Notes: a model not told the origin generated them from the letters alone. A DNA stretch of 64,000 nt from Novosphingobium sp. (GCF_020852455.1 NZ_JADZAT010000010.1:62001-126000); one strand, 5' to 3'. Shown: positions 8,113 through 17,153, numbered from the stretch's first letter. Numbers and translations: made by a program.

Positions 8113-9762
8113 TCAGTTCAGGCTGAAGCCGGGCGCGGCGGCATCGCCGTCCTTGCTCTTCTTCTTGTTCTTCTTGTCTTCCTTGGCGCTGGCCGATTGC
8201 GGCACGATTGCTTGCGGAGACATCAGTTCACCCACCTGCGGGCCATTGGGGCCCTGCTGTGCGGGACCGCTGCTGGGCATCGGGCGCTTTTCACCCGACT
8301 TGCCGGCGCTCTGCTGGTTGCCGAACACCTGCTGCAGCATGTTGGGGCTGCGATAGCCGTCAGTCGGCAGGGCAATCTCGTTGGCGCTGACCGGCTGGAC
8401 CAGGTACGGCGTCACAACGATCACCAGTTCGGTTTCACCCTTCTGGAAGTGGCTCGAACGGAACAGCGAACCCACGATCGGCAGGTCGCCGGCGCCCGGC
8501 ATCTTCTTGACGGTGCTTTGCGCGGCGTTGCTCATCAGGCCGGCAATCATCATCGACTGGCCCGAGCCGAGCTCGACCGTGGTTTCGGTGCGACGCACGG
8601 TCAGCGCCGGAACCTGGAAGCCGTTGATGGTGATCGCGCCCTGGCTCGAAAGCTCGGACACTTCGGGACGGACCCGCATCGAGATCCGGCCATTGGCCAG
8701 CACCGTCGGCGTATAGGCCAGGCTGACCCCGAACCGCTTGTATTCGATCGAGGTGGTGCCCAGGCCCTGGCTGATCGGGATCGGATATTCGCCGCCCGCC
8801 AGGAATTCTGCCGTTTCGCCCGACAGTGCGGTCAGATTGGGTTCCGACAGGGTCGAAACCAGGCCAACCTGTTCGCCCAGATCGAGCGCGCCAAGGATGT
8901 CGAGGCCGAACAGCTTTCCGGCACCCGCAAGCGTGGTGCCAACCCCGATCGGGCTGACCGACGTACCGTCAACCTGCACGAACTTTCCGGGGTTGTTGAT
9001 ATCGGGAACCCAGATCGACGGCTTGTTGCCAACGCCGGTTACAGTGCCCGGACGGAAGGTTGACGAAAATCCGCGGCCCTGACCGATCCCGAACTGGAAT
9101 CCGCTGGTAGCATCGCCGGTCGTCATGTTGACCCCGATGTCGCGCACCAGGGTGCGGCTGACTTCGGCGAACTTGACGTGCAGGTTGACCTGCAGCGGCG
9201 TGGCCATCTTCACGCGGGTGATGACATTGGCTTCCTTGCCGACAAAGGCCTGGACCAGGCGCTCGGCCTCAGCGGCATCTTCGGGCGCCGCAACGGTGCC
9301 GGTCAGCAGGAAAGTGTTGGTACCCATGGTCGAGACCGAGATCTTGGCATCGGGCATCGCCACCTTCAGCATCTGGTCGACGCTGTCGATGTTCGAACCC
9401 ACCCGGACGTTGGCCGACCAGATGATGTTGCCGCCAGCGTCGCTGGCATAGATGGTGGTTTCGCCACCCGCCTTGCCAAAGACATAAAGCTGGCGCGAGC
9501 TCTTCACCTGAACGTCTGCCACGTTTTCGTTGGCGACGAAGACATCGGCCATCGCTCCGCCGACGGTAACCAGCTGGCCGCGTCCAATCGACAGGACAAG
9601 GTCATTGGCGGGCCGGCTGACCGACTGGGCATCGGCGCTTCCGACCGGCATCAGAGCCAGCGGGGCAGCCGCGCAGGTGGCGCTGAGCATGGTAAAGGCA
9701 AGGCGTTTCATCGTGCGGCCTTTCGTGGCGGCGGTGGAAGCGGAAGTGTTACGGGTCAGCAT
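8113..9762 (-). CDS. cpaC: Tad pilus outer-membrane secretin CpaC
   Basis: The protein forms the outer-membrane channel of the Flp pilus. About 549 residues: a signal peptide (MKRLAFTMLSATCAAAPLAL), an N-terminal BON/pilus-associated region (SIGRGQLVTVGGAMADVFVA), then the secretin domain with NLTALSGETAEFLAGGEYPIP and the VPALTVRRTETTVELGSGQS block, and a C-terminal ELVIVVTPYLVQPV strand. The start at 9762 has a strong GGAGG 8 bases upstream, inside the end of cpaB; the alternative ATG at 9711 would give a shorter, more conventional signal peptide. The C-terminal tail is lysine-rich (KEDKKNKKKSKDG). Confidence 0.92.
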   Translation of the reverse strand: MLTRNTSASTAATKGRTMKRLAFTMLSATCAAAPLALMPVGSADAQSVSRPANDLVLSIGRGQLVTVGGAMADVFVANENVADVQVKSSRQLYVFGKAGGETTIYASDAGGNIIWSANVRVGSNIDSVDQMLKVAMPDAKISVSTMGTNTFLLTGTVAAPEDAAEAERLVQAFVGKEANVITRVKMATPLQVNLHVKFAEVSRTLVRDIGVNMTTGDATSGFQFGIGQGRGFSSTFRPGTVTGVGNKPSIWVPDINNPGKFVQVDGTSVSPIGVGTTLAGAGKLFGLDILGALDLGEQVGLVSTLSEPNLTALSGETAEFLAGGEYPIPISQGLGTTSIEYKRFGVSLAYTPTVLANGRISMRVRPEVSELSSQGAITINGFQVPALTVRRTETTVELGSGQSMMIAGLMSNAAQSTVKKMPGAGDLPIVGSLFRSSHFQKGETELVIVVTPYLVQPVSANEIALPTDGYRSPNMLQQVFGNQQSAGKSGEKRPMPSSGPAQQGPNGPQVGELMSPQAIVPQSASAKEDKKNKKKSKDGDAAAPGFSLN

Positions 9763-9763
9763 C

Positions 9764-10786
9764 TCAGCGTCCTCCAACCGGTTCGGCAGTGGTGTTCTTG
9801 CCGCGGGTCACGCGGACCACGGGGCCGCTCGGCGCTGCGGCGCGCGGCTGTGAAGAAGCCGGAGCCGGGCTGCTCATGGCCGGAGCCGCAACCTGGGCAG
9901 AGCGTTCGGGGCTGGGCGCAGTGCGGCGCTGGAAGCGCGACACGTCGCCGCCGGTGACAAAGGTGGCACTGGCATCGATCGGGCGGTTCATCGCATTGGC
10001 GAGGAACTTGGCTTCCTGATCCTTGGTTGCACCGGCCGGAACCTTGACCGAGCCACTGGCAATCGCCTGATCGAGTTCGGACTGGTTGTCAGCCAGGCTG
10101 CGCAGCGACAGGCTGAGCGTGCCGATGGTCTGGGCCACCGCGATCTTTTCAGCGATCTTGGGCGTCACTTCGAGCGTCACGGTGCGGAACGAGCGGACAA
10201 TCGTCTTGCCGTCTTCCACCGTGCTGTCGGTCGACTGGTCGGTGGCGAGCACGCGGACATTGCGCAGGATGGTTTCGGTCGCCTTGAGCGGCGGGCCGTC
10301 GCCGTTGCCCTGGACGGTCTGGGTCAGCATCAGGTCAACATGGTCGCCCGGAAAGACGAAGCCGCCCACGCCGGTCTTGGCCGAAACGGGGATCGTCACG
10401 GCGCGCATGCCGGGGCCAAGCGCCGCAGCAAGGAAGCCGCGATCGCCAGGGGCAACCAGCGCGCCCTGGGTGACCGGCTGGCCGGCGGTGATCGGGTAGC
10501 GAACCACGGTGCCGAGCAGCTTGTTCATGTCGGCTTCGCCGTCGATGAAGTAGGCGTCCTGCACCATTTCCTTCGGCCACAGCTGGAAGCTGACCGAATC
10601 GGCGGTGATGATCGTGCCCACCGGCAGAGCGCGTTGCGCCACCAGGACCTTCGGGCCCTTGGGGACCTGCTGGGCGGCATCCGCCTTGGGGGCAGAACCC
10701 CCGGTGAGCAGGCTACGAGCGGCCAGTGCGGTACCGATCGCAATGACCAGCGCGCCCAGCAGCAGCATCAGCTTCTTTTTATCCAT
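9764..10786 (-). CDS. cpaB: Tad pilus assembly protein CpaB
   Basis: The 340-residue protein has an N-terminal membrane anchor (KLMLLLGALVIAIGTALAA) and an SAF domain from about residue 47 (VLVAQRALPVGTIITADSV), followed by VRYPITAGQPVTQGALV and a RAVTIPVSAKTGVGGFVFPGD block, which match RcpC/CpaB proteins. It acts in the periplasm, probably bridging the inner-membrane platform and the CpaC secretin. The alanine/proline-rich C-terminus is low complexity. It is separated from cpaA by 70 bases and its stop is 1 base from the cpaC start. Confidence 0.92.
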   Translation of the reverse strand: MDKKKLMLLLGALVIAIGTALAARSLLTGGSAPKADAAQQVPKGPKVLVAQRALPVGTIITADSVSFQLWPKEMVQDAYFIDGEADMNKLLGTVVRYPITAGQPVTQGALVAPGDRGFLAAALGPGMRAVTIPVSAKTGVGGFVFPGDHVDLMLTQTVQGNGDGPPLKATETILRNVRVLATDQSTDSTVEDGKTIVRSFRTVTLEVTPKIAEKIAVAQTIGTLSLSLRSLADNQSELDQAIASGSVKVPAGATKDQEAKFLANAMNRPIDASATFVTGGDVSRFQRRTAPSPERSAQVAAPAMSSPAPASSQPRAAAPSGPVVRVTRGKNTTAEPVGGR

Positions 10787-10856
10787 GGCTAAGCAAGCCC
10801 CCTAGAAAAATCCCGAAAACGTCCGTGTCTATTCGGGCAAACTGGTTAAAATCCGG

Positions 10857-11357
10857 TCAACCGGCTCCCTGCGCTGTTGCAGCGCTTTGGAAAGCTGGCA
10901 GAAACTGGGCAGCAAGGACCCACAGTCCGGCGCTCGAAATCGCCACGCCGTATGGTACGGCGAGCTTGTCGCGGCGCTTGCGGATCACGTGCCACATGCC
11001 CAGAACGATGGTGAGTACGCCGCCGATCAGCGCCATGCCGATCAGCAATCGCATGAACCACAGCGGTTCGATCCACAGCGCCAGCGCAGTCAGCAACTTG
11101 ACGTCACCACCGCCCATCGCGCGCATTGCGAACAGACCTGCGAGTACCACCAGCGTTACCACAGCGACACCCAGCTGCCAGGCAACGCCCGGCCACAGCG
11201 ACAGTCCGCTGGCCCACCAGTAAAGCGGAGCCGATGCGGCGATCGCACCGTTCAGCCAGTTGTCGATCTGGCGGCGGCGAATGTCGGTGAAGGCAGCAAC
11301 CAGCAGCGCGATTGCCAATGCGGCAAGCAGCAGGTAACGAAATTCGAAGTCCGGCAT
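10857..11357 (-). CDS. cpaA: prepilin peptidase CpaA (A24 family)
   Basis: The 166-residue integral membrane aspartyl peptidase cleaves prepilin leaders. The first catalytic aspartate is in FTDIRRRQIDNW (about residue 23) and the second in the GGGDVK motif, both standard for A24B enzymes, and about five hydrophobic segments surround them. The length fits the short CpaA/TadV class without an N-methylation domain. The start at 11357 (MPDFEFRYLLL) is chosen because further upstream the frame has no hydrophobic or conserved content. It is the first gene of the pilus operon, but no pilin gene stands next to it, so its substrate is encoded elsewhere. Confidence 0.9.
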   Translation of the reverse strand: MPDFEFRYLLLAALAIALLVAAFTDIRRRQIDNWLNGAIAASAPLYWWASGLSLWPGVAWQLGVAVVTLVVLAGLFAMRAMGGGDVKLLTALALWIEPLWFMRLLIGMALIGGVLTIVLGMWHVIRKRRDKLAVPYGVAISSAGLWVLAAQFLPAFQSAATAQGAG

Positions 11358-11400
11358 TACAGCCCCCCTGGTCTCAGGGAGACTGTCTAAGGGGCAGGAC

Positions 11401-11414
11401 TTACTAAAAAGTAA
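11401..11414. promoter_or_regulatory. small palindrome in the cpaA/hydrolase divergent promoter region
   Basis: TTACT and AGTAA flank AAAA in the 85-base gap between the divergent cpaA and hydrolase genes. It may be an operator or merely AT-rich promoter sequence; there is no further support. Confidence 0.3.
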
Positions 11415-11442
11415 CCAGTGCCGAGAGGCTGGAATTATCCAA

Positions 11443-12402
11443 ATGTCGCAAGCAAGCTTACCGGCCTTCGATCGTCGCGCGATTCCTTCCGCAGCCAGCG
11501 AAAGCCGCTGGCAGGCGGGCGATGGCTGGGCGATCCGGCGGATTGACTGGCCGGCCCCGCAGGCAGACGCCAAGGGCTCGATCCTGTTCCTGCCCGGACG
11601 CGGCGATTTCTACGAAAAATACCTCGAAACGCTGGCGCACTGGAATGAGCTGGGCTGGCACGTCACCGCCAGCGACTGGCGCGGGCAGGGGGATTCGGGG
11701 CGGCTGGGCAAGGATCCGGTCACCGGCCATATTGATGATTTCGCCACCTGGGTTGAAGACTTGGCCCTGCTGTGGAAACGCTGGAAGGCCGAAACGCCGG
11801 GGCCACATGTGCTGGCGGCGCATTCGATGGGCGGACATCTGGCGCTGCGCACCGTGGCCGAAGGACTGGCCGATCCCGATGCGCTGATCCTGTCCGCGCC
11901 GATGCTGGGCTTTACCGCCAGCCTGCTGCCGCAGGCGGTGATGCATCAGGCGGCCAAGGCGATTCGCGCGCTGGGCGATCCGCGCCGCCCGGCCTGGAAA
12001 TGGAGCGAGGCCCCTGGCGAAGTGCCCGAAGAGCGCGCGCACCTGCTGTCGCACGATGCCGAGCGCTATGCCGACGAACTGTGGTGGCGCAGCCAGCGCC
12101 CGCAGCTGGTGATGGGACCGGGCAGCTGGGGCTGGGTCGAACGCGCCTATGCCTCGATGCGGTTCCTGGAAACGCCGGGGCTGCTTGAAGCGGTCAAGGT
12201 GCCGACGGTGATCGTCGCCACCGACGATGACAAGCTGGTTGGCTGGAAGGCCATCGCGCGGGCCGCCGCGCGGTTGGGCGATTGCGAGCTGGTCCATTTC
12301 GGCAAGGAAGCCCGGCACGAGATCCTGCGGGAGGCCGATTCGGTCAGGAACCGCGCGCTGGCGGCCTGCGATGCCTTGCTGGCGCGGGTTGCCGCGCGCT
12401 GA
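11443..12402 (+). CDS. alpha/beta hydrolase, lysophospholipase/monoacylglycerol-lipase type
   Basis: The 319-residue serine hydrolase resembles PldB/MGL proteins. GSILFLPGRGDFYEKY precedes the oxyanion region, the nucleophile elbow is AAHSMGGHLALR (Ser about residue 128), the acid is in IVATDDDKLVGW and the histidine in GKEARHEILRE. No signal peptide is visible, so it is probably cytoplasmic. Lipid esters are the likely substrates. It is the first gene of a pair: the FAD oxidase starts only 5 bases after its stop. It is divergent from the pilus operon and probably unrelated to it. Confidence 0.85.
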   Translation: MSQASLPAFDRRAIPSAASESRWQAGDGWAIRRIDWPAPQADAKGSILFLPGRGDFYEKYLETLAHWNELGWHVTASDWRGQGDSGRLGKDPVTGHIDDFATWVEDLALLWKRWKAETPGPHVLAAHSMGGHLALRTVAEGLADPDALILSAPMLGFTASLLPQAVMHQAAKAIRALGDPRRPAWKWSEAPGEVPEERAHLLSHDAERYADELWWRSQRPQLVMGPGSWGWVERAYASMRFLETPGLLEAVKVPTVIVATDDDKLVGWKAIARAAARLGDCELVHFGKEARHEILREADSVRNRALAACDALLARVAAR

Positions 12403-12407
12403 CGGCA

Positions 12408-13493
12408 ATGGGTGGGCGCTTCGATTTTGCGATCGTCGGAGCCGGCATGGCGGGCGCTTCGCTGGCCGCAGGACTGGCCGGGCAGGGCCGGGTCCTGCTG
12501 CTCGAGGCCGAGGACCGGCCCGGCTACCACGCCACCGGACGTTCCGCCGCGTTCTGGACCGAAAGCTATGGCGGGCCGCTGGTCCTGCCGCTTACCGCGG
12601 CTTCCGGGCCGTTCCTCAAGCAGCATGGCCTGCTGCGTCCGCGCGGTGCGCTGACCCTGGCGCGCGCGGACGAGGCGGCGGCGCTGGACCGGTTTGCTGG
12701 CGAATTCGCCGGGCTGGGCGTGCGGATCGAACGGCTTGAATTCGCGGCGCTGGCCTGCCGCATACCGGGCCTGCGGGGCGACTGGCAGCATGGCGTGCTC
12801 GAACCCGATTGCTGCGACATCGATGTTGCCGCGCTGCACCAGCTCTACCTTGCCCAGGCCCGCCAGGGCGGGGCCGAACTGCAGTGCCGCGCCCGGCTGG
12901 CCCAGGCCCGCCGCGAAGGTTCCTGCTGGCAGCTGGCGCTTGAGGACGGACGCCGCTTTTCCGCCGATGTGCTGGTCAACGCCGCCGGAGCCTGGGCCGA
13001 TCCGGTTGCTGAACTTGCCGGCGCCCGGCCGCTGGGCGTGCAGCCCTATCGCCGCACCATTGCCCAGCTGGCCATGGGGGCTCCGGTTCCGCCCGAGCTG
13101 CCGCTGGTGCTGGGCTTTGACGGCAGCTTCTATTTCCGGCCCGAAGGTGACCGGCTGTGGCTGTCGCCGCACGATGAAACCCCCAATCCGCCGTGCGATG
13201 CCGCACCCGAGGAGATCGACGTGGCGACCGCGATTGCCCGGCTGGAAGATGTTGCCCAGTGGCCGGTCAGGCGAGTCGAGCACAAGTGGGCCGGGCTGCG
13301 CAGTTTCGCGCCCGATCGCCTGCCGATCTATGGCTTTGACCCCAAGGTGCCGGGCCTGTTCTGGTGCGCGGGGCAGGGCGGCTTCGGCATCCAGACCGCA
13401 CCGGCGGCCGCCGATCTGGCGGTAGGGCTGCTGCTGGGGCGGACTGGCGGCGCGGTTGATCCGGCGCCTTATTTGCCGGACAGATTTCACTAG
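12408..13493 (+). CDS. FAD-dependent oxidoreductase of the glycine/D-amino-acid oxidase (DAO) family
   Basis: The 361-residue protein opens with the Rossmann dinucleotide motif FAIVGAGMAGASLAAGLA and continues with GYHATGRSAAFWTESYGG, where DAO proteins contact the flavin ring. A second NAAGAWADPVAELAGA segment and C-terminal WCAGQGGFGIQTAPA close the FAD domain. Such enzymes oxidise amino acids or 2-hydroxyacids, but the substrate cannot be read from the sequence. The start at 12408 follows from the position of the GxGxxG motif and the 5-base spacing to the hydrolase gene, with which it is probably co-transcribed. Confidence 0.87.
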   Translation: MGGRFDFAIVGAGMAGASLAAGLAGQGRVLLLEAEDRPGYHATGRSAAFWTESYGGPLVLPLTAASGPFLKQHGLLRPRGALTLARADEAAALDRFAGEFAGLGVRIERLEFAALACRIPGLRGDWQHGVLEPDCCDIDVAALHQLYLAQARQGGAELQCRARLAQARREGSCWQLALEDGRRFSADVLVNAAGAWADPVAELAGARPLGVQPYRRTIAQLAMGAPVPPELPLVLGFDGSFYFRPEGDRLWLSPHDETPNPPCDAAPEEIDVATAIARLEDVAQWPVRRVEHKWAGLRSFAPDRLPIYGFDPKVPGLFWCAGQGGFGIQTAPAAADLAVGLLLGRTGGAVDPAPYLPDRFH

Positions 13494-13557
13494 CAAAACC
13501 GGGCAGTTGCGCTAGGTTTGAGGCCATGGGGGACTCAACCAGTCAAGGAACAGACCG

Positions 13558-13734
13558 ATGGCTCACAAGTTCGAAATCTACAAGGACAAGGCTGGCGAAT
13601 TCCGCGTTCGCTTCAAATACAATTCGGAAGTGATGTTCTCGACCGAGGGCTATTCAAGCAAGGCCAGCGCCGAAAACGCGATCGAATCGATCAAGAAGAA
13701 CGGCCCTGGCGCCCCGGTTGAAGACAACAGCTAG
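13558..13734 (+). CDS. YegP-like DUF1508 protein, single-domain form
   Basis: A short gene of 58 residues beginning MAHKFEIYKDKAGEFRVRFK and continuing with a GYSSKASAENAIESIKKN helix. This strand-strand-helix unit is the DUF1508 repeat; E. coli YegP holds two in tandem, this protein one. AAGGA lies 10 bases upstream of the ATG. The role is unknown; family members are small, abundant, cytoplasmic proteins. It is separated from the FAD oxidase by 64 bases and followed by a large nested palindrome. Confidence 0.85.
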   Translation: MAHKFEIYKDKAGEFRVRFKYNSEVMFSTEGYSSKASAENAIESIKKNGPGAPVEDNS

Positions 13735-13748
13735 GCCGAAAGAACACC

Positions 13749-13885
13749 GTTCATCCTGAGGAGCCCGTAGGGCTGAGCTTGTCGAAGACCGAAGGGTGTC
13801 TCGAAGGACCTGCGTGCGCACGCGGTGGTTCGAGACGGGCCAGCCCCTTCGACAAGCTCAGTGGCAGTCCCTCCTCACCACGAAC
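13749..13885. repeat. nested palindromic intergenic repeat, CTGAGCTTGTCGAAG family
   Basis: CTGAGCTTGTCGAAG (13773-13787) pairs with CTTCGACAAGCTCAG (13847-13861). Inside are GTCTCGAA (13798-13805) with TTCGAGAC (13829-13836), around a perfect 12-base palindrome GCGTGCGCACGC at 13812-13823. Outside, GTTC...GAGGAG and CTCCTC...GAAC extend the arms. The element occupies almost the whole gap between the converging DUF1508 and rnhA genes, so it can also end transcription. A half-copy of the CTGAGCTTGTCGAAGG core recurs at 17081. Confidence 0.85.
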
Positions 13886-13891
13886 GGACTC

Positions 13892-14329
13892 TTATTTATC
13901 CTTACCTAGCGCCGCGTCGCTGGCCAGCTGGTCAGCGCGCTCGTTCTCGGGGTGGCCGGCGTGGCCCTTGACCCAATGCCATGATACCTTGTGGCGGCGC
14001 TTGGCTTCCAGCAGCGCCTGCCACAGGTCGGCATTCAATACCGGCTTCTTTTGCGAATTCTTCCAGCCGTTCTTCTGCCAGCCAAAGATCCAGCCGGTGA
14101 TCCCGTCGATCACATATTTGCTGTCGGTATAGAGCTGGACTTCGCACGGGCTTTTCAGCGCCTTGAGCGCTTCAATCGCCGCGGTCAGTTCCATCCGGTT
14201 GTTGGTGGTGGCCGGGTCATGGCCCGACAGTTCCTTTTCATGCCCGCCCGAACGCAGCACCGCGCCCCAGCCGCCCGGGCCGGGATTGCCCTTGCAGGCG
14301 CCATCGGTGAAAATCTCGACCTGCTTCAT
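13892..14329 (-). CDS. rnhA: ribonuclease HI
   Basis: The enzyme cuts the RNA strand of RNA-DNA hybrids in the cytoplasm. At 145 residues it is standard length, and the four carboxylates are present: Asp9 ([17 protein letters not shown]), Glu47 ([13 protein letters not shown]), Asp69 (LYTDSKYV) and Asp133 (NERADQLA), plus the catalytic-loop His123 in [12 protein letters not shown]. The basic handle region ([14 protein letters not shown]) is also there. It overlaps the end of thrB by ATGA, an arrangement common in alphaproteobacteria (ispH-thrB-rnhA). Confidence 0.97.
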   Translation of the reverse strand: MKQVEIFTDGACKGNPGPGGWGAVLRSGGHEKELSGHDPATTNNRMELTAAIEALKALKSPCEVQLYTDSKYVIDGITGWIFGWQKNGWKNSQKKPVLNADLWQALLEAKRRHKVSWHWVKGHAGHPENERADQLASDAALGKDK

Positions 14330-15309
14330 GCCGCGGCGAAGATCCCGGCATTGGCCGGATCGGCATAGAATTCGAGCCGGCGCGCAAAGGCCATCGGGTC
14401 CTTGCGGGTCACCAGCGCATCGGCGGGGGTGTTGATCCAGTCATAGGCCCGACTCATCGCAAACCGCATCGCCGCCCCGCGGGCCAGCACCGGCAGCGCC
14501 GCACGCTCGGCAGCGCTCAGCGGCCGGACCGATTCATAGCCCGCCAGCAGCGCGCGCGATTGCTCCGCCAGGAATGTCTGCCCCGAACCATCAAAGCACC
14601 AGGCGGCATGGGTCACCGCGACATCATAGGCGGTCAGATCGTTGCAGGCGAAATAGAAGTCGATCATGCCCGTAACCTGCCCGCCCAGCATCAGCACGTT
14701 ATCGGGAAACAGGTCGGCATGGATCACGCAGCGCGGCAGGTCCTGTGGCCAGGCGGCGGCCAGCAGCGGCAGTTCACGCTCAACCAGTCCGGCCAGCGCC
14801 GGATCGATATCGGTCAGCCCCTGGGCGGTGCAGGCATCGGCCAGCCGCCGCCATTCGGCCAGGTCCATGCTGTTGGCGCGCGATCCGGCAAAGTCCGCCG
14901 CTGCCAGGTGCATCCGCGCCAGTTCCGCCCCGACTGCGCGAGCCTGCTGGGCGGTGGGCTCGCTGACCGACACGCCCGGCAGATACTCGATCAGCGCCAC
15001 GGCCTTTTCGCCGATCATCCGGTAGAGCGCGCCATCGCGGTCATGGATCGTGCGCGGCACCGGGCAGCCCCTGGCCGCCAGGTGATCGAGCAGCGACAGG
15101 AAATAGGGCAGGTCTTCCAGCTCGATCCGGAATTCATACATGGTCAGGATAAAGCGTGCGCCCGAACCATCCTGGCCGGTGGTTTCGATCAGCCAGTTCG
15201 AATTGGACACGCCTTCGGCGATCCCCTTGGCCATCACCAGTTCGCCGACATCGAAATGGGCGATCAGCTCGGCAAGCTGCTCGGCGCCCAGCTGGGTGTA
15301 AACGGCCAT
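14326..15309 (-). CDS. thrB: homoserine kinase (APH-fold, ThrB type II)
   Basis: The enzyme phosphorylates homoserine on the route to threonine. The 327-residue protein is of the aminoglycoside-phosphotransferase-like class, not the GHMP class. It begins [20 protein letters not shown], has [11 protein letters not shown] as nucleotide loop, the catalytic [12 protein letters not shown] segment and the metal-binding [10 protein letters not shown]. It lies directly after ispH with one base between the genes, and its stop overlaps the rnhA start. The family and the fixed neighbourhood make the call firm. Confidence 0.93.
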   Translation of the reverse strand: MAVYTQLGAEQLAELIAHFDVGELVMAKGIAEGVSNSNWLIETTGQDGSGARFILTMYEFRIELEDLPYFLSLLDHLAARGCPVPRTIHDRDGALYRMIGEKAVALIEYLPGVSVSEPTAQQARAVGAELARMHLAAADFAGSRANSMDLAEWRRLADACTAQGLTDIDPALAGLVERELPLLAAAWPQDLPRCVIHADLFPDNVLMLGGQVTGMIDFYFACNDLTAYDVAVTHAAWCFDGSGQTFLAEQSRALLAGYESVRPLSAAERAALPVLARGAAMRFAMSRAYDWINTPADALVTRKDPMAFARRLEFYADPANAGIFAAA

Positions 15310-15310
15310 C

Positions 15311-16273
15311 TCAGTCCACCAGTTGCCGGGGCAGCTTGAACACCATCTTTTCCTCGGCGGTGACCACCTGTTCCATCGTCACGTCGCGGAATTCACCGAT
15401 TCGCGTGATCACTTCCTGGATCAGCTCTTCGGGGGCAGAGGCCCCGGCGGTCAGCCCCAGCACGTCCACACCGTCAAACCAGTGGCTTTCGATTTCGGCG
15501 CCGCGCTGGACCAGCCGGGCCTGGGCGCCGCAGCGTTCGGCCACTTCGACCAGCCGCAGCGAATTCGAACTGTTGGGCGCGCCGATCACCAGCACCAGCT
15601 GGCACTGCGGCGCAATCGTCTTGACCGCAGCCTGGCGATTGGAGGTGGCGTAACAGATGTCCTCGGCCTTGGGGCCGACGATCTGCGGGAACCGGGCCCT
15701 GAGCGCGGCAACCACTTCGGCGGTATCGTCAACCGACAGCGTCGTCTGGGTCAGGAAGGCCAGCGGACTTTCGTCGTCAAAGTCCAGCCCGGCAACGTCG
15801 TCCACCGTTTCAACAAGGGTGATCGTGCCTTCGGGCACCTGCCCCATCGTTCCGACCACTTCGGGATGGCCGTGGTGGCCGATGAACAGGATGTGCCGCC
15901 CGGCCTCGATCTGGCGTTCGGCCTGGCGGTGGACCTTGCTGACCAGCGGGCAGGTCGCATCCAGCCAGTCCAGTCCGCGCGAAGTGGCCGCTGCGGGCAC
16001 CGATTTGGGCACGCCATGGGCGCTGAACACCACCGGCACGCCATCGGGAACCTCGTCCAGTTCCTCGACGAACACCGCGCCCTTGGCCTTCAGGCTATCG
16101 ACCACGAAGCGGTTGTGAACGATTTCGTGGCGGACATAGACCGGCGCGCCATAGCGCTGCAGTGCCAGCTCGACGATGTCGATCGCGCGATCGACCCCGG
16201 CGCAGAAACCGCGCGGGGCGGCCAGCAGCATGCGCAATGCAGGCTTTTCTGGGGTTGGAAATGGGGCGTTCAT
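15311..16273 (-). CDS. ispH: 4-hydroxy-3-methylbut-2-enyl diphosphate reductase
   Basis: The last enzyme of the non-mevalonate isoprenoid route reduces HMBPP to IPP and DMAPP with a 4Fe-4S cluster. The 320-residue protein holds the three cluster cysteines in [22 protein letters not shown] and [11 protein letters not shown], the substrate-contacting [17 protein letters not shown] and [11 protein letters not shown] histidines, and IGHHGHPEV. It starts with [20 protein letters not shown]; an internal Met at residue 15 is a second possible start. It is the first gene of the ispH-thrB-rnhA set on the minus strand. Confidence 0.96.
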   Translation of the reverse strand: MNAPFPTPEKPALRMLLAAPRGFCAGVDRAIDIVELALQRYGAPVYVRHEIVHNRFVVDSLKAKGAVFVEELDEVPDGVPVVFSAHGVPKSVPAAATSRGLDWLDATCPLVSKVHRQAERQIEAGRHILFIGHHGHPEVVGTMGQVPEGTITLVETVDDVAGLDFDDESPLAFLTQTTLSVDDTAEVVAALRARFPQIVGPKAEDICYATSNRQAAVKTIAPQCQLVLVIGAPNSSNSLRLVEVAERCGAQARLVQRGAEIESHWFDGVDVLGLTAGASAPEELIQEVITRIGEFRDVTMEQVVTAEEKMVFKLPRQLVD

Positions 16274-16354
16274 CTTGGCCCCCCTAGCGCTTTGCCCCGC
16301 GCGCCGCTAGGGCATGCACACGAAGACCACATGGGCTTAACCAAGGACGCCTCG

Positions 16355-17005
16355 ATGACCGCTCGTTTCCGCCTGATTTCCGCCATCGCGCTGGCCGCCG
16401 CGCTTGCCGGGTGCAAGACCAAGGGCGACATCGTGGTTGATGAAGGCGTGGGCATCACCGCCGTGCGCGGGGTCTGCCCGGCGGTGGGGATTCCCAACAA
16501 TACCGGGGATATCACGCAGTTCCGCACGGCTGGCGATACCACCGCAGGCAATATCGACTGGATCGCGGCGATGACCAACGTGCGCAGCCAGTGCAGCGAC
16601 GCCGGTGAGAAGGTGGTGACCAACGTGACCTTCGATGTGCTGGTGCGCCGCACCGATACGCGCGGCGCGCGCCAGGTGACCGTGCCCTATTTCGTCACGG
16701 TGCTGCGCGGCGGGCGCGCAGTGATCACCAAGCGGGTTGGCCAGGCCACCGTCAATTTCGCCGACGGGCAGGACCGCGCCCAGGCCAGCGGCCAGGGCAG
16801 CGCCTCGATCGACCGCGCTGAAGCGACCCTGCCGGCCGATATCCGCGAACGGTTGACCCGCCGACGCCGGGCCGGCCAGCAGGACGCCGCTGTCGATCCG
16901 CTGACCCTGCCCGAAGTCAAGGCCGCGGTAACCCGCGCCACTTTCGACGTGCTGGTGGGTTTTCAGCTCAGCCAGGATCAGCTGGTCTACAACGCCACCC
17001 GCTGA
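16355..17005 (+). CDS. hypothetical lipoprotein
   Basis: The 216-residue protein has a lipoprotein signal (LISAIALAAALAGC, lipobox LAGC at residues 17-20), so it should be anchored in a membrane facing the periplasm. The mature part has a Cys-containing start (VRGVCPAVGIPNNTGDITQF) and a predicted beta-rich domain with VTNVTFDVLVRRTDTRGARQ, later echoed by TRATFDVLVGFQLSQDQL. An AAGGA lies 8 bases before the ATG at 16355; an in-frame ATG at 16331 has no such site. Similar proteins are common in sphingomonads, but no function is known to me. Confidence 0.75.
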   Translation: MTARFRLISAIALAAALAGCKTKGDIVVDEGVGITAVRGVCPAVGIPNNTGDITQFRTAGDTTAGNIDWIAAMTNVRSQCSDAGEKVVTNVTFDVLVRRTDTRGARQVTVPYFVTVLRGGRAVITKRVGQATVNFADGQDRAQASGQGSASIDRAEATLPADIRERLTRRRRAGQQDAAVDPLTLPEVKAAVTRATFDVLVGFQLSQDQLVYNATR

Positions 17006-17011
17006 GGGTGC

Positions 17012-17153
17012 GGCGATAATTGCCCCAGGGAGGGCTGCGAACGGCAGCTTTCTGCGCTTCCGGTTCCGGTTACGACAACCCTGAGCTTGTCGAAGGGGGC
17101 GCGCCGGTTCTCGAAATCCGCCATTCTCGCACCACCCTGGGCCAATTATCGCC
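17012..17153. repeat. long inverted repeat with a CTGAGCTTGTCGAAGG core, upstream of argS
   Basis: GGCGATAATTGCCCCAGGG (17012-17030) and CCCTGGGCCAATTATCGCC (17135-17153) pair over 19 bases with one mismatch around a 104-base interior. The interior carries one CTGAGCTTGTCGAAGG core (17081-17096), the same core as in the element at 13749. The element fills most of the 220-base gap between the lipoprotein gene and argS; nothing else was recognised in the gap. Confidence 0.8.

Noticed and set aside
15323..16354. Possible long N-terminal extension of the lipoprotein gene at 16355
   Set aside because: The extension is antisense to ispH, and the lipoprotein signal peptide begins at the ATG of 16355 with its own ribosome site.
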